Positions 16,932 through 20,781 of a stretch of 20,781 nt of DNA are shown here, piece by piece. Each line of letters starts with the position of its first letter. The stretch's first letter is position 1. A model generated the notes under the pieces. The model did not search any database, had not been told where the DNA came from, and saw only the letters and a program-made list of their open reading frames with translations. This DNA is from Hamiltosporidium magnivora (lineage: Eukaryota > Microsporidia > Dubosqiidae), in assembly GCA_004325065.1 (NCBI GenBank), contig PITI01000117.1, positions 1 through 20,781 of the forward strand, read 5' to 3'. The position numbers and the translations under genes were made by a program.

Positions 16932-17473
16932 ATCCCAAATTAAAATATGAGGTATTTTGTTTCTAAGTATAATAGTGGTCAACTGAAAATAAATTTATAT
17001 ACTTTTAATTTTATTTTTCCCTCCAAAATTTTTGATCGTAATCAATTTTAAAAATAAAACCATTTTCTTATATCTTAACATTTCTAATGAATAGTCGGAT
17101 TTGGAAGAAGAGACAGAAGTGGTTAAAGAGGTAGAAGAAAACAGATAAAAATGGTAAAAATATTTTAACCCAGAATTTTATTAAATAAAATCTTGACATT
17201 TCTTATTGTAAAAATAATACATATTTAAAAAAAAAAGAAAAAAAAAATTAAATCCGCTTTATTACGCTTTTTAAACAGTTCTTTTTTTAGCATTAACGTT
17301 TTATAATTCTGACATAGTAGTAATAAAAATATTTGTTACTGTAAAGACAGAATCATCATAAAAAAACTCAAACGAATCGCGTTTAGTCTTTGTATTTATA
17401 TCAAAATCCTTTTTTTATCAAAACTTTATCACGTATAATAAGAATTCTTATTGTTCTATTTGATTCTTATATT
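16932..17473. other. AT-rich stretch between LTR candidate and integrase relic
   Basis: Mostly A/T runs. A purine-rich piece at 17098-17148 reads DLEEETEVVKEVEENR on the + strand before a stop; it is too short to call. If the element model is right, this is 3' internal sequence of the retroelement. Confidence 0.45.
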
Positions 17474-18709
17474 TCAATAATTCTTTTTTAATATTTTCGC
17501 AAAATTTTTGCATACTTTCGTATTATTTTCTATATTCTTATCAATTTCAGAAGCTGTAGTTGTTGAAGGTGATGCAAGATATATAGGCTCATTTAATTCA
17601 TTATATAGTTCAGAGGCAATCTCTAAATTCCACTGTGTATATTCTGGATCATTTTTTCTTGATGTTAATACATTAGAACTAATTTCGTCAACAAATACTA
17701 AATTATATTTTAGTTCCTCCGTCACTATACTACCAGCAAGAAGATTATAAATCCAGGTTGACCATTAAAATGTTGAAATGATGATTTATTTGAGGCATCA
17801 TGTATTGTTCTATAAAAAGCGTATATAACATAAATTTGAAGACTGATCCATCTTTTTGTACCAGTAACATATAATTTTTTTGTTTAACTATCTTTTAATG
17901 TTTGATTCATTTGTTCAATTTGCCGCTGTGCCTTTGGATTATGTGGTGCCATATATTATTTGAATTTTAAGAGCAGTTAAGTATTTTCCAGCAATTCATT
18001 TTTAAATTCTTTACTTTTATAGATCGAATCGCTACTGTAAGACAAAATTATTAATGAAGTTTTAATGAATCTTTTACGACTGTGAAGTCTTGTTAATAAG
18101 CTTAAACCCCTTTGGATGTTTTTTACAAGTGTCGATTACGTTTACAATATAACAACACCCATCATTTTGATCAGCGTATCTTCTAAGATCTACAAGATCG
18201 ATCATAAATAAATCATACTTTTTTGCAATATTGTTTATATAAATTAGCTAAATCTTTTTCAAATAATTGAATTTACTGCATGCTTCACATGCTTTTACAG
18301 ATTCAATTATGCATGCCTTAGGAATTCTATAATATTTTTCACTAATTAATACGATCATTTTATTAATCCCACAATGCGCTACAGAATATTCTGTCTCAGT
18401 AATAGGTCGAATTAGAATCTCTTCGAATTCAAAAGCAACCTTCGGGATTCTTTCACGCTTTTCGAAGTAAAGATCGTCTCCAAGCATTTTGAATTGATTT
18501 GACTTTCTTCTTAAAAGGCTTTTTTATTGTTTAGTGATGTTAGCTGAATACTGAGCAGTCTTCAAAAAGTCACTAAAATATATTTTTCTTCCTTGTTTTG
18601 GCCAATTACAATCCCTTGGCATTCCCATGATTATTTTTTTGCTAATAGTAAACCAAAAATCAAAAAAATAGGAATTAAAGAAAAATATTATTTTTGTAAA
18701 TTTATTCAT
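17474..18709 (-). pseudogene. Broken integrase (zinc-binding and rve core) of a Ty3-like or KRBA2-like element
   Basis: Read on the - strand, the parts appear in integrase order. 18524-18709 gives a lead-in ending KTAQYSANITKQ and a stop (TAA). From 18523 down come RRKSNQFKMLGDDLYF and the HH-CC-like zinc-binding domain (VAHCGINKM ... KYYRIP ... ACEACSKF), in which the first His of the usual pair is not evident. A TAG follows at 18248-18250 in the same frame. The core then begins with FMIDLVDLRRYADQNDG and IVNVIDTC (first catalytic Asp), followed by a stop at 18074-18076 and a frame change. SSDSIYKSKEFKNELL stands where SDNG.EFKN (second Asp) is expected. APHNPKAQ then QIEQMNQTLK carries the catalytic Glu block, and RTIHDASNKSSFQ with FNGQPGF follows. 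A frame change leads to the C-terminal 17474-17725 part (TEELKYNLVF ...). Four or more breaks make it inactive. No reverse transcriptase or RNase H is visible upstream, so it is a truncated LTR element or an integrase-only gene. Confidence 0.78.
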
Positions 18710-20169
18710 TGTTAAGAGTAATTTGCACAGAAATTGTTTCCTTATAACATGTTATTACATTTTAAAACATTTACTAAGTCTATAATATCAAACAATAGCA
18801 AGCGTAAAACTTCGCATTGATATTATTGGTATGTATATTGCGTGTTAATGGTTTAAATGCAGGATTATAACCCCACCATATAAATATACAAATATTATAG
18901 GAGCAATAGAAGCTAGACTAGATACGAAATAACTTGGAAATTATAGAATAGAAATATAATACAAGTAACAATATTGATTATATATAAAGGGGTTTATCGA
19001 TAAGTAAACTGTATTGGAAATATCGAGGGCACTAAGGACCGTGACAATTAATTATAGAAAATATTAAAAATTGGAAAATCTCAAACATGCTTTTCTTCAT
19101 AATTTTATCGAGTAAAGTTTTTAAGAAAGTGTAGATTAAAAAGCAACTCATAAGTAAGTATTTTTTTTGTTCAAAACGAATCATATATATTTCGATTACA
19201 TCGTTACCGTTGGAATAAATTCGAAGTGTTTGCTCTAATTTCACAATGCCTATGTCCTAGTCAAATTATCAAGCGAAGCGCAAAAATAATATTAAACTAT
19301 TTAGATTTTAATTATATCATGTAAATAAGTAACTAAGAACGTAATATATTGCAAAAAACATATATCTAAAGCTGCAAAAAGGGAATGAATTTTCCATAAT
19401 TGTGGGTTTACTGCTTTTGGGTTATTTTTGAGTTTATTTGAAACCAAATTCTCTCACATATAGCATAAGTTTTGGTGGATACAGCCTGATTGTGACTAAA
19501 TATCATAAAACATGTTTTTTTGGGCACAAAAGAATTTAGCATTATAATGTATTGCTTCTATTCATTTTGGTGTTTAAAGCTTCATCTTTTTAGGTCTAAA
19601 ACAAATAAAATTTTAATAGAAAGATGCTAGCAAAACAAGGAGGTATCTAGTGTATAAAATTAAAAGACGGCACAATATAGAATTATAACGATAAAAACCA
19701 TTTATCAATTTATATGATAGAGTGTATGAGGCAAAGAGTATATGCTTGCTTCATTATAGTCTATATTTCTAAATGTTAACGGATTAGAACACATTTGAGT
19801 ATTTTAGAAAAAAGACAAATTTTTAAAAGCTTCATGAAGCAAATAAAACACAAAGATCCAAATAAAAAACATGTTTAGGTTAAATTTAGTAAATTTTATA
19901 AAAAAAGATTCCTTTTATAAAAACATGAGGCAAAAAATATATTAAATAGAGGTTTTCGAAACCTTTTAATGATTTATTAATAATTCTCATCATCGTTAAT
20001 AGCAAGAAAAAGCATAAAAATCCCCTTATCTTGAATATTAAAAAATACATTTATGTTTTATCTAAAGAAAGCCTCTGAAATTTAGTGAGAAATCTCAAAT
20101 TTTCAAAGATTTGCATTTATAATCTATTTTCATTGTATTACTGCAGTTTTGAGTTAACATGAGGTGTTG
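18710..20169. other. AT-rich stretch without recognised gene
   Basis: If the integrase belongs to a complete retroelement, its reverse transcriptase should lie here on the - strand. I find no YxDD or other such motif. A 70-codon open frame at 19032-19244 (-) has no recognisable feature. A CCCC with a TATA-like run occurs at 18871-18885 but precedes no gene. Confidence 0.5.
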
Positions 20170-20400
20170 TTAATTAAGCACTTGATCCCTCTCATATTTG
20201 ATACTAGATTTCGCAAAAATCCCGTCTGAAGAACTTGTAAAAAACAATATAAGGCAAGAAAGATACTTAAAACTTGTTATTGTTTATTACCTATCATGGC
20301 ACTCCACATCGGACCCGCTTTTGGGCGCTTCTTCCTATTCCAGCAGCTTCCATCGACTATAAAATTTTCGAACCGCATACTGCTCTGGCAAAGCTTAATC
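20170..20400 (-). pseudogene. Degenerate LINE C-terminal relic, related to the one at 3685-4140
   Basis: The - strand reads QYAVRKFYSRWKLLE, stop, EEAPKSGSDVECHDR from about 20382 leftwards, then after a frame change or stops a KSSIKYERDQVLN-like piece near 20190. The block tatgcggttcgaaaa is identical, base for base, to a block in the + strand relic near 3895, where it encodes the same YAVRK. An EE..x-acidic block follows in both, which suggests two fragments of one element family in opposite orientation. The + strand also has an open frame here of about 55 codons, so the coding strand is not certain. Multiple stops rule out function. Confidence 0.38.
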
Positions 20401-20781
20401 TCAGATACTTTTATGAGATCTTTCTAGACGTAGAATAGTCCTATTAATATGTGAGTCTTATTACATTGCACAATTGGTCCTTTAAATGAGATAAATTCGT
20501 ATGCTAGAATACATAGTCTTCAAATCGATTGAGCAAAACTAGTTTCTTATACTTGTAGTTTGCGATTATCAAAAGATAAATCGTGGCTTTAAATCTAGGT
20601 TTGTAAAAATTCAGCTAGTTTGTCAGAAAAAATGCAAATATTTGACTGACACCTTTTCCTATATTATATTTTCCATAGAACGACCGAAAATATTATGAAG
20701 TTGTAATTCTACCGAAAATATAAACATGTATTGCCACATAAAATCTATATATTATTATATAAGGCGATATTTTTCTAATGT
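20401..20781. other. AT-rich right edge of the window
   Basis: No open frame, repeat or RNA recognised. If the LINE relic at 20170-20400 extends further 5', its upstream part would lie here on the - strand, but it is not readable. Confidence 0.5.

Noticed and set aside
19032..19244. 70-codon open frame on the - strand as a retroelement gag or pol piece
   Set aside because: No motif, no neighbouring fragments in order and a composition typical of chance frames here.

Overview
The window reads as nuclear DNA of a compact-gene but repeat-bloated eukaryote, most likely a large-genome microsporidian of the Hamiltosporidium kind. The support is indirect: extreme AT content, intronless genes, CCC motifs just upstream of the two intact start codons, a decayed leucine-rich-repeat gene, and a landscape of dead transposable elements. 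There are no Shine-Dalgarno sites, operons or bacterial gene spacing. The two intact genes seem to start at ATG codons slightly inside the longest open frames, which begin at TTG. The organism is an inference; no rRNA or conserved housekeeping gene is present to fix it.

Layout. 1-3596 is framed by a 117-bp repeat in inverted orientation (1-117 and 3480-3596, 5 mismatches, no gaps). Inside it lie a decayed 30-bp minisatellite (about 565-955), a heavily broken Pif1/Helitron-type helicase relic on the + strand (about 1238-2229), and an intact C2H2 zinc-finger gene on the - strand (2662-3261). 3685-4140 holds a GC-richer, frameshifted relic resembling the C-terminal part of a non-LTR (LINE) polyprotein. 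4695-9287 is the main gene: a 1530-residue predicted secretory-pathway membrane protein of unknown function, with a signal peptide, a long Ser/Asn-rich region with 23-residue repeats, and one C-terminal membrane segment. Its TATA-like box and CCC sit directly before the ATG.

9321-14309 is a gene desert with scattered debris: a second LINE-type C-terminal relic (10689-10920), a clean 30-bp tandem array with the same unit and flank as the first but inverted (about 11975-12355), and a third, degenerate copy of the 117-bp repeat (13645-13712). 14310-16684 is a leucine-rich-repeat-like gene broken by three or more frameshifts and one in-frame stop. 16724-16931 looks like an LTR (TGTTA...TAACA, internal TATA box on the - strand), followed at 17474-18709 by a broken integrase on the - strand, consistent with the 3' part of a Ty3-like element. 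Near the right end, about 20170-20400 (- strand) is a further LINE relic of the same type as at 3685-4140.

Only two genes look intact. The rest is a graveyard of at least three classes of mobile element (Helitron/Pif1, non-LTR, LTR or LTR-like integrase), a decaying LRR family member and two dispersed repeat families. I did not find a convincing new multi-gene system. The most notable items are the 1530-residue membrane protein, the zinc-finger gene between near-identical inverted repeats, and the inverted pair of 30-bp arrays.
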